Of a DNA stretch of 64,000 nt, positions 1 through 10,100 are shown one piece after another. Position 1 is the first letter of the stretch, and each line of letters opens with the position of its first letter. A model generated the notes under the pieces. That model ran no database searches. It had not been told where the DNA came from and worked only from the letters and a program-made list of their open reading frames with translations. The DNA comes from Synanceia verrucosa (Eukaryota > Chordata > Actinopteri > Perciformes > Synanceiidae): positions 7,526,001 to 7,590,000 of the forward strand of contig CM056561.1 of NCBI GenBank assembly GCA_029721515.1. Reading direction: 5' to 3'. A program made the translations under genes and the position numbers.

Positions 1-2480
1 AGGCATATCTGAAGAACCTCTTAGCAAAACAGGTAGTTGCCTGGTTTGCAATGTTAGGTAGAAGCTAGAAAAGCTTCAAGGCGGGTAAACTGATACAGGG
101 AATCCTAGGACACAAAAAAATCAATCAGTGTTTTGAAAGATGGAGAAAAGCACAAATATATAAACAGGGTATATCGGAAGTATAGGTGCTTGCTCCTTGC
201 CTTTGATGCTTAACAGTATGAAGAGGGTTATTTAAATGCCACAAGCATCCATGTAGAAAATCACCTACATCTCTTAAGTGTTTAAACTGTGCATACGTGG
301 AATAAGAGGTAAAGGGACGAAATGATGTGGTGGAGAATCGATTGCTGTAACCAGGTACTACTAGAGCCTTCATCTCCTCTGCTGAAGGCAGAGACTGGAC
401 ACAATGTTTCACAGATGTTTCTGTGGCCAGAGAGCCACAAACATGTGTTCTTATAAACTAGTGAAGACCTCTAACAAGAGGGGAGTTACTTAAAAAAAAA
501 GAAATCATTGTTTTCTTTTTGCTGAAGTTTGGCTTCTCTCACATGAAACTGTGTGAAGTTTATCTCCAGGGATGGGCTGTTTTTTTTCCCAGCTTGTGTA
601 TTTAAACCCTGGATGTAGCCCAGCTACTTATAATTTCCTCACCACATTTGCCCTTTTTATTTAGATTTCTCTGGAGTTGGATACTCCTCAATCCTGATTT
701 GCCACTCTGACTTACCACAGGATGGTCCTGATGTTACATGACTATATCGGTGCTCGCCAAGGAAAATAGAAACTGACTGATCAAATCTTACTGAGGCAAT
801 GTAATTTGAATGTATTATCAATACACTGAATATCATGGCATGACTAGATGGGAGTTTTGGCAAATCTGAGCGGTCAGTATTAAAAAAGAAATGACGTGAC
901 ATCACATGCTCTCAAAATGAAAACAATAATGCCATTCTAACACATACATTGAAGTAACAAGAATACACTAAATTCCTATATGAGTGTAGCACTAAGCTGG
1001 TCCAGGTTTAAAGTAGCCGTATATTACTTAAGCTGAGCTGTAGAAAGAAGAAAACAGCCCATTTTGTATATCAGCTATGAGAACCAAATTATGTAAATAT
1101 CAAAATATATGAATATATTTATAATGATGTCATTTGTAAGTTTGCTGAATGATTTATGCACCTGCCAGTGGCTGGAGAATATTATTACATTAGTGTCAAG
1201 TCAGGTAAACTTTTGATCTTATGCCTTTTTCTATTTTGGTGTAATGTAGCTGACACAAATCTGAATCTTACTAGAAACAACATTATCATGTCTTTGCTTG
1301 TTCCCTGTTAAAAAAACATTTGTGTTCATGCACTGAATATTTACCTTTTTTTTTATTAGTGTAAATACAGAATATTTATTTCTGAGGATTTTTATACTGT
1401 TATAGAGAAATGTAAGAGGTTTTTTTTCTTTGGATTTTAATCAAAAGATTTAGACTCCAGTTGGTTTTGTATTGTATGATAGAACAATAAAGTCTATATT
1501 TTCAATTAAGTTGCCCTCCTGAATGTGTCAAAAGATGCCATTATGTCTGTTGTAGTCTGTGTTTGAGATAATTTTGACAACCAACCAAGTGAACATATAA
1601 GCCTGTCCCTGGGTGTCCTTTGCTTAATCCTATTAACACCAAAGCAGCCTCTTTCTGCGGCTCACAAAACATCCCTGCATCTGTGCTCCCAACCACAAGA
1701 CACAGGACTGCTTAGCCAGCCACATGCTTATTTTATACAGTATAGGATTTTACTGCATTGAATAGTTTTGCTTCATTTGCTTGATGTTGGAAAGAAATAA
1801 AGAAATAGCATGAAAAACAATGAAAACCTAGAGTCTCCCTCAGGGCCCTGGCAACATGATTGACCACAGGAGTTTGGAGAGCTTTGCACTTTCTCCTTAG
1901 TCCCCTACAGCACAGGAGCAGCCACGGTCATCCACAGAGGCCACCAACACACACCCAAAACACCAATGGTCCTCACGCAACTAAGTGTGGCTATAAGGGC
2001 AGATAGAGTAGCAAACGACCAATGGCGGGGATGATGTTTCTGACTGACAGTTTTGATGTTACAGGGTAAAAATAAAGCATAGCAAGGGCCTCTTTTGCCA
2101 GCGGTGAGCAAGAAATGATGAAGTAATTGGTCAGTACTGCTCAGAGAAAGTTTAAATCTGTAAACCAGGGAAGGTTAATCACAGGGTAACATATGTGATT
2201 GCTCCAAAACACTAAGATTCTGTCTTGTATTACTGATAACATGTGATGTGATTTATGTGACATATCAAGGTAAAAGTCAGGAGAAAACAAAAAGCTTGCA
2301 AATGTGAAAATGATACAACCCTGGCTTGAGAGAGAACTGATGGGCGATCATGGACACCCAGAAAGAAACAAAACAAAGAGAAAGTGGCAGACAGATTTAA
2401 GAAAAGAGGAGGGAAGGCAGAGTTCAAATCCCAGGCGTGAGAGTTGGTAGAGGGACTGAGTGGAGGGGGTGCTGCCTGTG
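1..2480. other. Intergenic, no gene supported
   Basis: No open frame here has splice sites or family resemblance, and composition is AT-rich and non-coding. The one notable signal is a canonical AATAAA at 1486-1491 (plus strand). The AT-rich sequence before it could be the 3' UTR of a plus-strand gene lying outside the window to the left. That is inference only. Confidence 0.5.
1486..1491 (+). terminator. Possible polyadenylation signal of a gene left of the window
   Basis: AATAAA hexamer on the plus strand, followed about 20 nt later by T-rich sequence. The preceding 500 bases look like 3' UTR (AT-rich, no frame). No coding exon of the owner is visible, so this could be a chance hexamer. 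Confidence 0.3.
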
Positions 2481-2489
2481 GGAGTGCTG

Positions 2490-2765
2490 AGGAGTCAGTG
2501 ATAATTAGCTCAATTAGTGACAAAGGCAGTGTAATAAATACCGACTTAGTGTCTGGGTCCCTGCTGGCCTCTCCCTGCGCAGCCTGCGATGTGGCCCTGG
2601 CCTGACGGACAATTCATTAAACTGACAAAATACCCCACCGTCCAGGCGTGACGCAGCGAGTTAGCCCCCTACAGGCCCGGCTCATTGTTCTAATTGTCTG
2701 GGCTGGAGTCACTTTGTGGCCGCCTCCTCCTTCACCCACCCCGCCTTCACGCTCTGCCCTCAGAA
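2490..2765. promoter_or_regulatory. Candidate conserved non-coding element
   Basis: This stretch differs from its AT-rich surroundings. It has balanced base composition, no simple repeat, and a cluster of TAAT/ATTA homeodomain cores (GATAATTAGCTCAATTAG near 2499-2517, AATTCATTAAAC near 2610, CTAATTG near 2690). No frame is convincing. Such texture is common in vertebrate enhancers. Conservation cannot be tested here, so the call is inference. Confidence 0.25.
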
Positions 2766-5700
2766 AACCCATGGAGTTAATGCCCCTACCTTACTCTGTA
2801 AGTAGGTGATCGGCAGGTTGGGGAAGAAAAAGCAGTAAGAGTTCCTTGGGGTGGGGCGGCTGGTGGGGGAGGCAGCAGGATTAGCGAATGGAGGTTGCCT
2901 GGGAGTGCTGGGAGAAGCACCGATCGGAATGTAGGAGAGATGAGTCCAGAAGCTCGGATGCAGGACAAAGCGAGAGTTAATAAGGAAAGATTGAAGGGGC
3001 TGGCGACAATGGGCCGCCACCCGAGTCGAGATGAAATTGCTTCCGAGGATTATTGGGAGAGGGCGTGAGCGTTGTAGGCTTTTTGTGTGAGTGTGTATTT
3101 GGTTGGGCATTTTGTGTGTGCAGGGGCAGGGGGAGTGCTGGATTGATGGCTGCCCCTCTGGTTGGGGAGCAGGGGACCAGGGGAGGCTAACCGGCTGTTC
3201 CCACAGTCTGTTCTGCTGCAGCCACCTTTGACACACGGGGCTGCCAGGCGGCAAGCAGGCAGCCATGGTGAGAAGGGCACAAACAAAAACAACAGCCACT
3301 ACACAAAAGTCAGTGTCTCTGGAAGGCTGGAGGTGAGGACGCAAGGAGGGGAAAAAAAGAGAAGGAGAGCAGGAATGTGTGACAGGAAGGACTGAAAAAA
3401 TGAAACAGAGAACAAAATCCTGCCAATATCTTAAGATAATAACACATTGACATCCTGCTGTGGCTTGTGCTATGTCATACTGTCAGTATAACATTTATGG
3501 AGCAATAAGTTTCCTTATCACTTTCTAAACTGTCATGTCAAAATATACTATAGTCCTGGGACTGACTGTTACATGGTCAATTCCCTCTCCGGATAAATCT
3601 TTTTCCGATTTTATCAGCAAAAAGCTTTCTGCTGCTCTCTTTATAGGACCCTTAACTTCAGGAGCAGCACAAAAGGGGCAGAGGGTTAAGTAACTTGACA
3701 TTAACAAACACACTCCCTGCATTTGACCTGAGAGGGACTGTCACTTTAAAAAAAATAAAACTTGATTTAAGTTTAGGGAAGGAAATTGTTTTCACTTGCC
3801 CACATTGTCCTCCTTACAATAATCAGGTACGGTCAGTAATCACCACAGAACATGCAGAGGAGATGATACAGCATAATGAAGGCACAGCAGCTTCGTATTA
3901 AAATTCCTGCTAAATTGTGGAAAAATGTTTGCCTGTTGGGTGGAGTTGGCTTTAATATGAAGGGTGTATGATAAGGAATTCAGAATTGGGTTTGGGACAC
4001 CACACTGAATGATAGGCTGCTCACTGTGGTTGTGATGGACAATGTGGCATGGCTTGGCTCTAGCATATAATGCTTATTTGATTTCCTAGTATTCGATTGT
4101 GGGCTAAGTTACAATTAATTAGGGCATTGTTACGACGGAAACACCCTCATTTGTTTGGCGCTGTTAAATGACCGCGGGGCTATTATGTAATAAGATATGT
4201 ATTTACAGCCTCACACATGTCAAATAAACAAAATTATAATCAACTAAACCTCACCTAAAGTTACAGAAAACAACAGAGTAGATTAATAGTGGTCAATGCA
4301 GATTTACTCAAATTCAATTCTGATTTCTAGGAAAGAATGAAAAGAGTGTGAGTGTGCATACTCAAGCCAGTGTGTGTGGGTGAGTGGATGGCAGCTGGGA
4401 GGCAGACACGGTCCAGGAGAAACATTCCCTAGCAACTGACCTTTTCGGCAGATGGCAGTTCCAGAGTAACAGCCACCCAGCATCACAATGGCCGTGGCCT
4501 CCTAACATCTCCATCACTTCATCATCCATCGGCCTGCCACAACCTGTCACACACAGGAGAGAGGGGAAGTTACATTCATCCCAGCATGCAAGCACACACA
4601 TTCAAGCATCCTCTCGCTTCAAGTCCAAAACATTCCACACACATTAGTTTGTGTCTGCCCTCAACTGTTCCCATGTTCCCAGGGTATGTCGAAGGGGATG
4701 AGAGAAGGATAGAGTTAGGAGAGACACAGCGGACACTCACTGCCGTCCGCAAACCTCCAGACACTCTCAAACCACTGTTTTCCGTTGTTGGGTTTTCTGC
4801 GCATAGTGAGTCGGGGTGGGAATGTGGACAGACCACTCGACCATGGTGAGCAATCAGTATGATGTCTGTGGTCAGGCTCCGTGCCCCTGTGGAGCGAGAT
4901 GGAGAGCGAGCCCTGCAGTTAAGGTGGGAGGAATATAACTTTGCGGTGTTTGTGCGTTTGATATGCCAGCACTCTCCACATGTGTACAAAGATGTCATGA
5001 ATAGGAGCTGAGTGAACGGGCACAGGGTGATGATGTATTTTGATATCGACACTCCCCTTTGCATATACACAGCATGACCTTTTGATCGTCTTGGCCCGAT
5101 GGCTTTTTTTTCTCTGTTGGCCCAGATTTTGTTGATATTAAATACTTTTCTCAACCTCAAGACTGCTGACATAAACACCTCTTCACCATGAAACATCACC
5201 TCTAAAATACCTTAAAGTGGTGAAAACACTGAATGTTCAGCTCAAGTATCATTTGACTAAAACATTGGAACGCACAGGCAATAGTTATCCAACACGAAAA
5301 GGTTAAAATCCACAATCACACATCTGTGAATGGTTAACCTGGAGAGACCAGGCAAGAGACAACAAACAGATAAAGTGCCATGTCAAAATCGGTTCCGCAG
5401 GGATTAAGTGTTTTAGGTGGAAAACTGTGCGTCAGAGTGTGACTTCAAACCACTGTATATTCTGGGGGAGATCATATGCTAGCAAACACTGTTAGTCCTC
5501 CTGTAAACAAAGCTGTAATGACAGGGAAAGAAGTTGGGCAAGGACTACCAACAGCAGAATATGTTTATGGGCATCTGACAATGTATGGGTACAGCACAGT
5601 GACGTTTTCAGCTCTGAGATCCACATGAAATATGAGCATGAACTGTGGCACGATGTAAGCTTGAGCATCATTTCACCTGTCAGCACGGATGAAGCCTGTC

Positions 5701-7350
5701 TTTATTCAAATCAAACAGACGAGTCTGTGAAAAATTTCAGCAATATGTGTCTGGCTATAATATAACGCTTCTCTTCATCCAAATGCATCTCAAAAATGTT
5801 ATATTTTCATATAGTAGTGTTTTACTTGCCTAGATGTGAGACAATCTGTGCTACGTAGTGAAATATGACCAACCACAGAAAGTTAGTATTACTGTATAAC
5901 CAATAAAGATGAATCTGATCATTTCATTATCAATTGGCACACCTTGTCATCATCTGGATCCCATCGTGTCATCTTTGAGGACTAATAAGGACTATTGAGA
6001 AATGTCTGACGGCGTGGTGCCATTATCTCTAATCTAGTGATACTGTTGGAAACAAAAGGAGAGTTTTTGGTTTTAATTACAAGCTGTGTTTTACAGCAAC
6101 AGTGGGCGAGGGCTCAGCACTGACACAGCAGTAGAGGAATGTTTATTTGCTGCAGTTTAGGAGCTGAGTGGCTTGCAGGAACTATGACACATTCTTGTGT
6201 CACTGGCTATCCCGCTCGCAGACACACTATCGCGTTCACGCACTGGCGCCCCATGTGCTGGTTCACAGCAGCACAAACACACACAACTATTCTCTTTTAA
6301 CGTGTCAGGCACACATCCACAAAATGTGGCACCTCTGGAATCTGTAAGCATGCCCAAACCATGTGCTCATTCATGGCGACATAGTGTGGCACGACTTACT
6401 AGGCCTAATACTTCCCCTGTGCCTCACTGTGTGTACAACAGTGACTTGAAGATGAGTTATTCATGCCTTACTTCAGCATTGTGGTGATCCCTGACCACAA
6501 AGTGTGCAAACGTGCATGTGTGTTTGTGCTAATATGCTCACTTGCACGTGGCTGGCTGCACACACCTCTCCATCTTTCCCTCTGCAGTCCCATCCATTAT
6601 CCTCAGCATCTGGCAGCCAAAGCCTGTAAAGAAGACGTTTCTCTTGGCAACTGTTTTTTAAAGGCAGTGACACAGGGGACAGCCAACCACAGGAGCCACA
6701 CATCTTCCAGTCTACATGCATACTGAGAAGTGCTTGCATAACAGAAACGCCCCAATCTCCCTTTCCCTCGCTCTCAAAACACACACAAGCTCCTTCTCCA
6801 TGTCCCACTCACACTCATGATACTGCTCCCACCGCCCTTGTCTCTCTGCAATATACTCACCCATCTTTGAGGGCTAATCACTTCCAGAGCCAGAGTTGTC
6901 CTACAAACTGTGCCAACGAGCTTTCGGTTCATTTTGCACCCTAAAAAGTTCCTTCTGGCCCCTAAATGAATATTGTGTGACTGTAACACATGGGTTAGGC
7001 AGTTACACTACAGACATGCTGTGATTTTATGTACAAATGTGTTTAATTTAGAGACATTAAATTCTGCATGTTGTTGACATGGGCAGTGTCCAAAGCGCAA
7101 AGTCATATTATGAAAATTGCTCTGTAAATGTCATCATTTGTGATGCTACAGCTATCAACAAATGCTGGAAGGACTCAACATTGAGAGAGCAGAGGAGTCG
7201 ACTGAAAGATGAACTGCACCCTGAGTTCACCTGGATGTGTGAATGTGTAGCTGACACAAAGCTGCTGAAAAATAAACACTTTCTTTTTATAATTGAAACG
7301 GCACAATATATACATTGATTAATATCACATGGATATTGAAGCTCATTCAG
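2766..7350. other. Intergenic, no gene supported
   Basis: Several open frames of 60-207 codons occur, but none has a family signature, good splice borders or coding-like composition. A short patch at about 4105-4200 (AATTAATTAGGG, then a GC-rich portion) resembles enhancer sequence. The rest looks like ordinary intergenic DNA. Confidence 0.4.
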
Positions 7351-7357
7351 GGTACAG

Positions 7358-7451
7358 CTACAGTGAGTTGCTTTTCTGAACTGCAAGCACATAGGGAGAC
7401 TTCTTTGTTTTGCTTGGCTGCTCGTCATACACTTTCCTGGCATCTGCATCA
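7358..7451 (-). CDS. Possible terminal coding exon of an unrecognised gene
   Basis: Read on the minus strand, a strong acceptor (pyrimidine-rich AGCCTTTTCAG) ends at 7452. It is followed by an open frame DADARKVYDEQPSKTKKS and about a dozen more residues to a TAG at 7358-7360. The peptide is charged and lysine-rich near the end, with no family I recognise. The exon starts with one nucleotide of a split codon, which does not fit directly onto the exon-like segment at 7672-7777 (it ends one nucleotide into a codon). If both are real, at least one further small exon lies between them. Confidence 0.3.
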
Positions 7452-7671
7452 CTGAAAAGGCTATTGGGTATGTTAGCTTGATAGAATAATTGTTCTAATT
7501 TTGATTTATCTAGCAGCCAGAAGATTTACTTTAAAAAATCCTCTGGGATAAACAAGTTTGTTGCATTTCAGTTTGATTCACTTTTTGGAAAACAGAATGA
7601 ATGAAGTGGCTTAGGAACAACTGATGGGAGCAGGATGGATGTAAGTCAAACAAAGTAAACTAAGTGCTCAC

Positions 7672-7777
7672 CACAGCGGTCTGGAGATTTCTTTAAGTGT
7701 CTCCTTCCTTGTTTATAATGGACTTTGTCATCTTCATCTTCAAGGCTGTATAGAATTTGAAATTCTGTCCTGAGACC
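7672..7777 (-). CDS. Possible internal coding exon of an unrecognised gene
   Basis: On the minus strand this 106-nt segment has a good acceptor (ATTCCTTCTCTAG) and a consensus donor (GTG|GTGAGC). Only the frame starting at its first base is open: GLRTEFQILYSLEDEDDKV, then a basic stretch ending in SPDRC. The other two frames contain stops. An acidic patch followed by a basic patch is coding-like. I do not recognise the protein. Together with the ATG exon at 8619-8656 and the terminal exon at 7358-7451 it suggests a small minus-strand gene downstream of ikzf4. The complete exon chain could not be established. Confidence 0.35.
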
Positions 7778-8280
7778 CTAGAGAAGGAATTATATCATAG
7801 GAGGAGATATTTACCATGATGTAGAAATTTGACCTGTGTTTTTGACTTATTCTAACTGTGTATGAGTTATATCTGAGGAAAGTGTGCTCACACGAAAACA
7901 CCCCAGTCGGTCATAGTGCTAGGATTTTAACCTGAGAACATCTTGAGATGCTAACTAACGAGCCAACAGATCTTTCCTCACACCCATGGGAGTTGAAGCT
8001 CACATTTGAAAATGAGTAGACTTCAGCTGTTATAATAAATATCAGATGTTACTGATGAAGACATTGGCCTAAATGTCAGTTTCCCAAATTACAGCAGTCT
8101 CAAAGTTATCCTTCATGCAGACTAAGAGGAAATATGCAGTAAGAACCTGCACTAAATATAAGCTAAGCACTGTGTGTTTTACTGTTGTGCAGTCACAGCT
8201 CACCATCACTGATGCTAAATAATGCAAATATGAAGTGAGCATCAAGGTGCAGTGGTGACTTGGTAATGATTGGCTAACGT

Positions 8281-8295
8281 CTGCCATCTAGTGGG
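8281..8295 (-). promoter_or_regulatory. CTCF-like motif
   Basis: The minus strand reads CCCACTAGATGGCAG, a close fit to the vertebrate CTCF core CCASYAGRKGGCRS. Binding is inferred from the motif only. Confidence 0.45.
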
Positions 8296-8618
8296 CAAAC
8301 TACCGAATTACATAACTATGGGTTTATTCAGACAAAAAAACTTCTGGATATGTGCAATGCAATTATATCCCAACTGTTGAGTTAATCCACACAGAATGAA
8401 GCGAACGCAGCAGCTAATAATGGCTTTAACTTGCTGCCTGAGCGTGTCCTAAAAGCTTGATATACACGAGAACATGGTTACTGTTAGTCTGTCGGGGGGG
8501 AAACAAACATTATAAAATTAACAGAAACACTTCAGCTATTTGGCAACCCATTGACATTAACTCCTGTTGAATTGGCAGTTAAATAACTGTACGATATACC
8601 TATGAACACAATGTTTAC

Positions 8619-8656
8619 CTGAAGCTTTCGTGCTCGTAGGTAAATGCAGCACTCAT
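8619..8656 (-). CDS. Possible first coding exon of an unrecognised gene
   Basis: On the minus strand an ATG with A at -3 opens MSAAFTYEHESF and runs 38 nt to a consensus donor (TTCAG|GTAAAC). Just upstream (8660-8760) are a GC-box-like GGGCGG and an inverted CCAAT box (ATTGG, 8726-8730), as expected for a promoter. The next exon is unclear: candidate acceptors lie at about 8495 and 8454. The protein is unrecognised. Confidence 0.35.
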
Positions 8657-8689
8657 ACTAACTGTATGGTGATCGGAGAACTGTGGGTA

Positions 8690-8825
8690 CTGATGCGGAA
8701 GGTTCCGCCCACATACTTGCCTGAACCAATCAGGAGCCGAGTTCTTCATGTCAGCTTGAGCTACCTGGCTGACGTAGGTGGTTAGCTGTTAGGTTAGCAG
8801 TACGGTAGCTGGTCGGCTAGAAGGG
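8690..8825. promoter_or_regulatory. Candidate promoter (CCAAT and GC boxes)
   Basis: The stretch contains CCGCCC (8705-8710), a CCAAT box in AACCAATCAGG (8724-8734), and several GTTAGC/GGCTAG words like those around the kmt2d and lmbr1l starts. It sits 40-160 bases before the minus-strand ATG at 8656. It could drive that exon set, or be bidirectional. Confidence 0.35.
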
Positions 8826-9060
8826 AAGACACAACAAATAACCACAAAATCTATATAAATACATTAAGAATTGACTTACACTCACTTATAACAACAGAAA
8901 GTTACATTTACATCTTTCATAATATTCCCAAGCCACTGACTACCTCAGAGCAGCTGTCAATCATGTCGTCTCACTTCCTGTTTTAAAACAAATATTAAAA
9001 AAAGAATGACCATTAGACCATACGCCACAGTGATAACTAACATATCTTTGGAATAAATGT

Positions 9061-10066
9061 GCACTGCTCACAATAAGTTAGGGATATTGTGAGGTCCTAA
9101 GTGGATTTCATACACAAGGTGTTTTTTTCACGTCAGTGATTTTTGGGATAGGGAGGCAATTGTATCAGGGTGATAGACGCCTCATTTAGTGTTTTCCACA
9201 TAATGGTCTCACTGTGCACAGTACGCCTTACATAGTGGGGCCAGTACCAAAAAAATACAAAAAGACAATCTTTTTTAACGTGGCATCAATTTCAACATTC
9301 TGGGGTATAAAAAGCTGATATTGTCAGTAAATCATTCCCAGTTCATCATTCAAGCAGCCATGAACACACAGTGTCAGATATTGCCTATTAACTTGGTGTG
9401 TCTCAAAGTGTCATCAGCAGACTTGCAGCAAGACACAGAACTACTGGCAGTGTTTGTGACAGACCCAGGAGAGGAGCCCCACGAGTGATGGACCACAATG
9501 ATGACCAGTACCTAAGGACCTATGCACTCAGACACGGTTATACAACTGCCACACAGCTTCAGGCCTATTTACGAGAAGTGAGGGCTACTAGGGTTTCCAG
9601 ACAAACCATTCACAACTGACTCACTGACCACTTTGGCTTGAATGCCAGACGACTGTTGCAGGTGACTCCACTGACACCAAGACACCACCGTGACCATTTG
9701 CAGTGGGCACAAGACCATGTGACCTGGACAATACAGTAGTGGTCTAGCGTCCTGTTCACTGATGGGTGTCAGATCACCTTGCACAGAAATGATGGTCGTC
9801 AGCATTGCTGGAGATAGCGAGGTGAGCGATACGCCAAGTCAACGTGGTCCCCAGGGTTCGCTTTGGTGGAGGAGGTGCAACAGTCTGGGCAGGCATCACC
9901 AGTCAGTGCAAAACAGATTTGGTGATTGTGGATGGCTCAGTCACTGCATGTTCTGACCTCAGAGACATCATTGAACCCATCATCATCCCCCCAATTCCAC
10001 CAGCACACCCCCAACTTTCTGTTCATGGATGATAATGCTCCACCGCATAGTGCCAAAACTGTCACA
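9061..10066 (+). mobile_element. Decayed, truncated Tc1/mariner-like DNA transposon
   Basis: The left end (CACTGCTCACAATAAG at about 9061) resembles fish Tc1 inverted-repeat ends. It is followed by a non-coding leader and then transposase remnants. An N-terminal helix-turn-helix part (about 9386-9619, SQSVISRLAARHRTTG) ends at an in-frame stop at 9617-9619. The frame continues in pieces with more stops and a frame change. Around 9755 the LFTD part of the catalytic core is followed by GC where Tc1 proteins usually have ES. Beyond 9840 come the GGGGATVWAGIT region and then DNAPPH at about 10030. The sequence leaves the family at about 10066, before the third catalytic acidic residue and the right inverted repeat. 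This copy cannot encode an active transposase. Confidence 0.85.
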
Positions 10067-10087
10067 GGATAGGTGCAATCCTATCAG

Positions 10088-10100
10088 CCACCAGGGGGCG
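10088..10100 (+). promoter_or_regulatory. CTCF-like motif (near-perfect core)
   Basis: CCACCAGGGGGCG matches the CTCF core consensus at essentially every position. It sits about 20 bases beyond the truncated right edge of the Tc1-like fossil. Binding is inferred. Confidence 0.55.

Noticed and set aside
2760..3344. 194-codon minus-strand open frame rich in Pro/Ser
   Set aside because: Its composition reflects G-rich local DNA. No start context or family resemblance, and it borders an enhancer-like element.
4576..5199. 207-codon minus-strand open frame
   Set aside because: It has no domain-like pattern, no splice context and irregular composition. Overlapping plus-strand frames of similar quality suggest chance.
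7079..7318. 79-codon plus-strand frame (MGSVQSAKSYYENC)
   Set aside because: It lies opposite the unidentified minus-strand gene region, with no splice sites, no family and no promoter signals.
8200..8300. Possible exon MADVSQSLPSHHC ending at a GTGAGC donor
   Set aside because: Its start coincides with the CTCF-like motif, and no phase-compatible partner exons were found.
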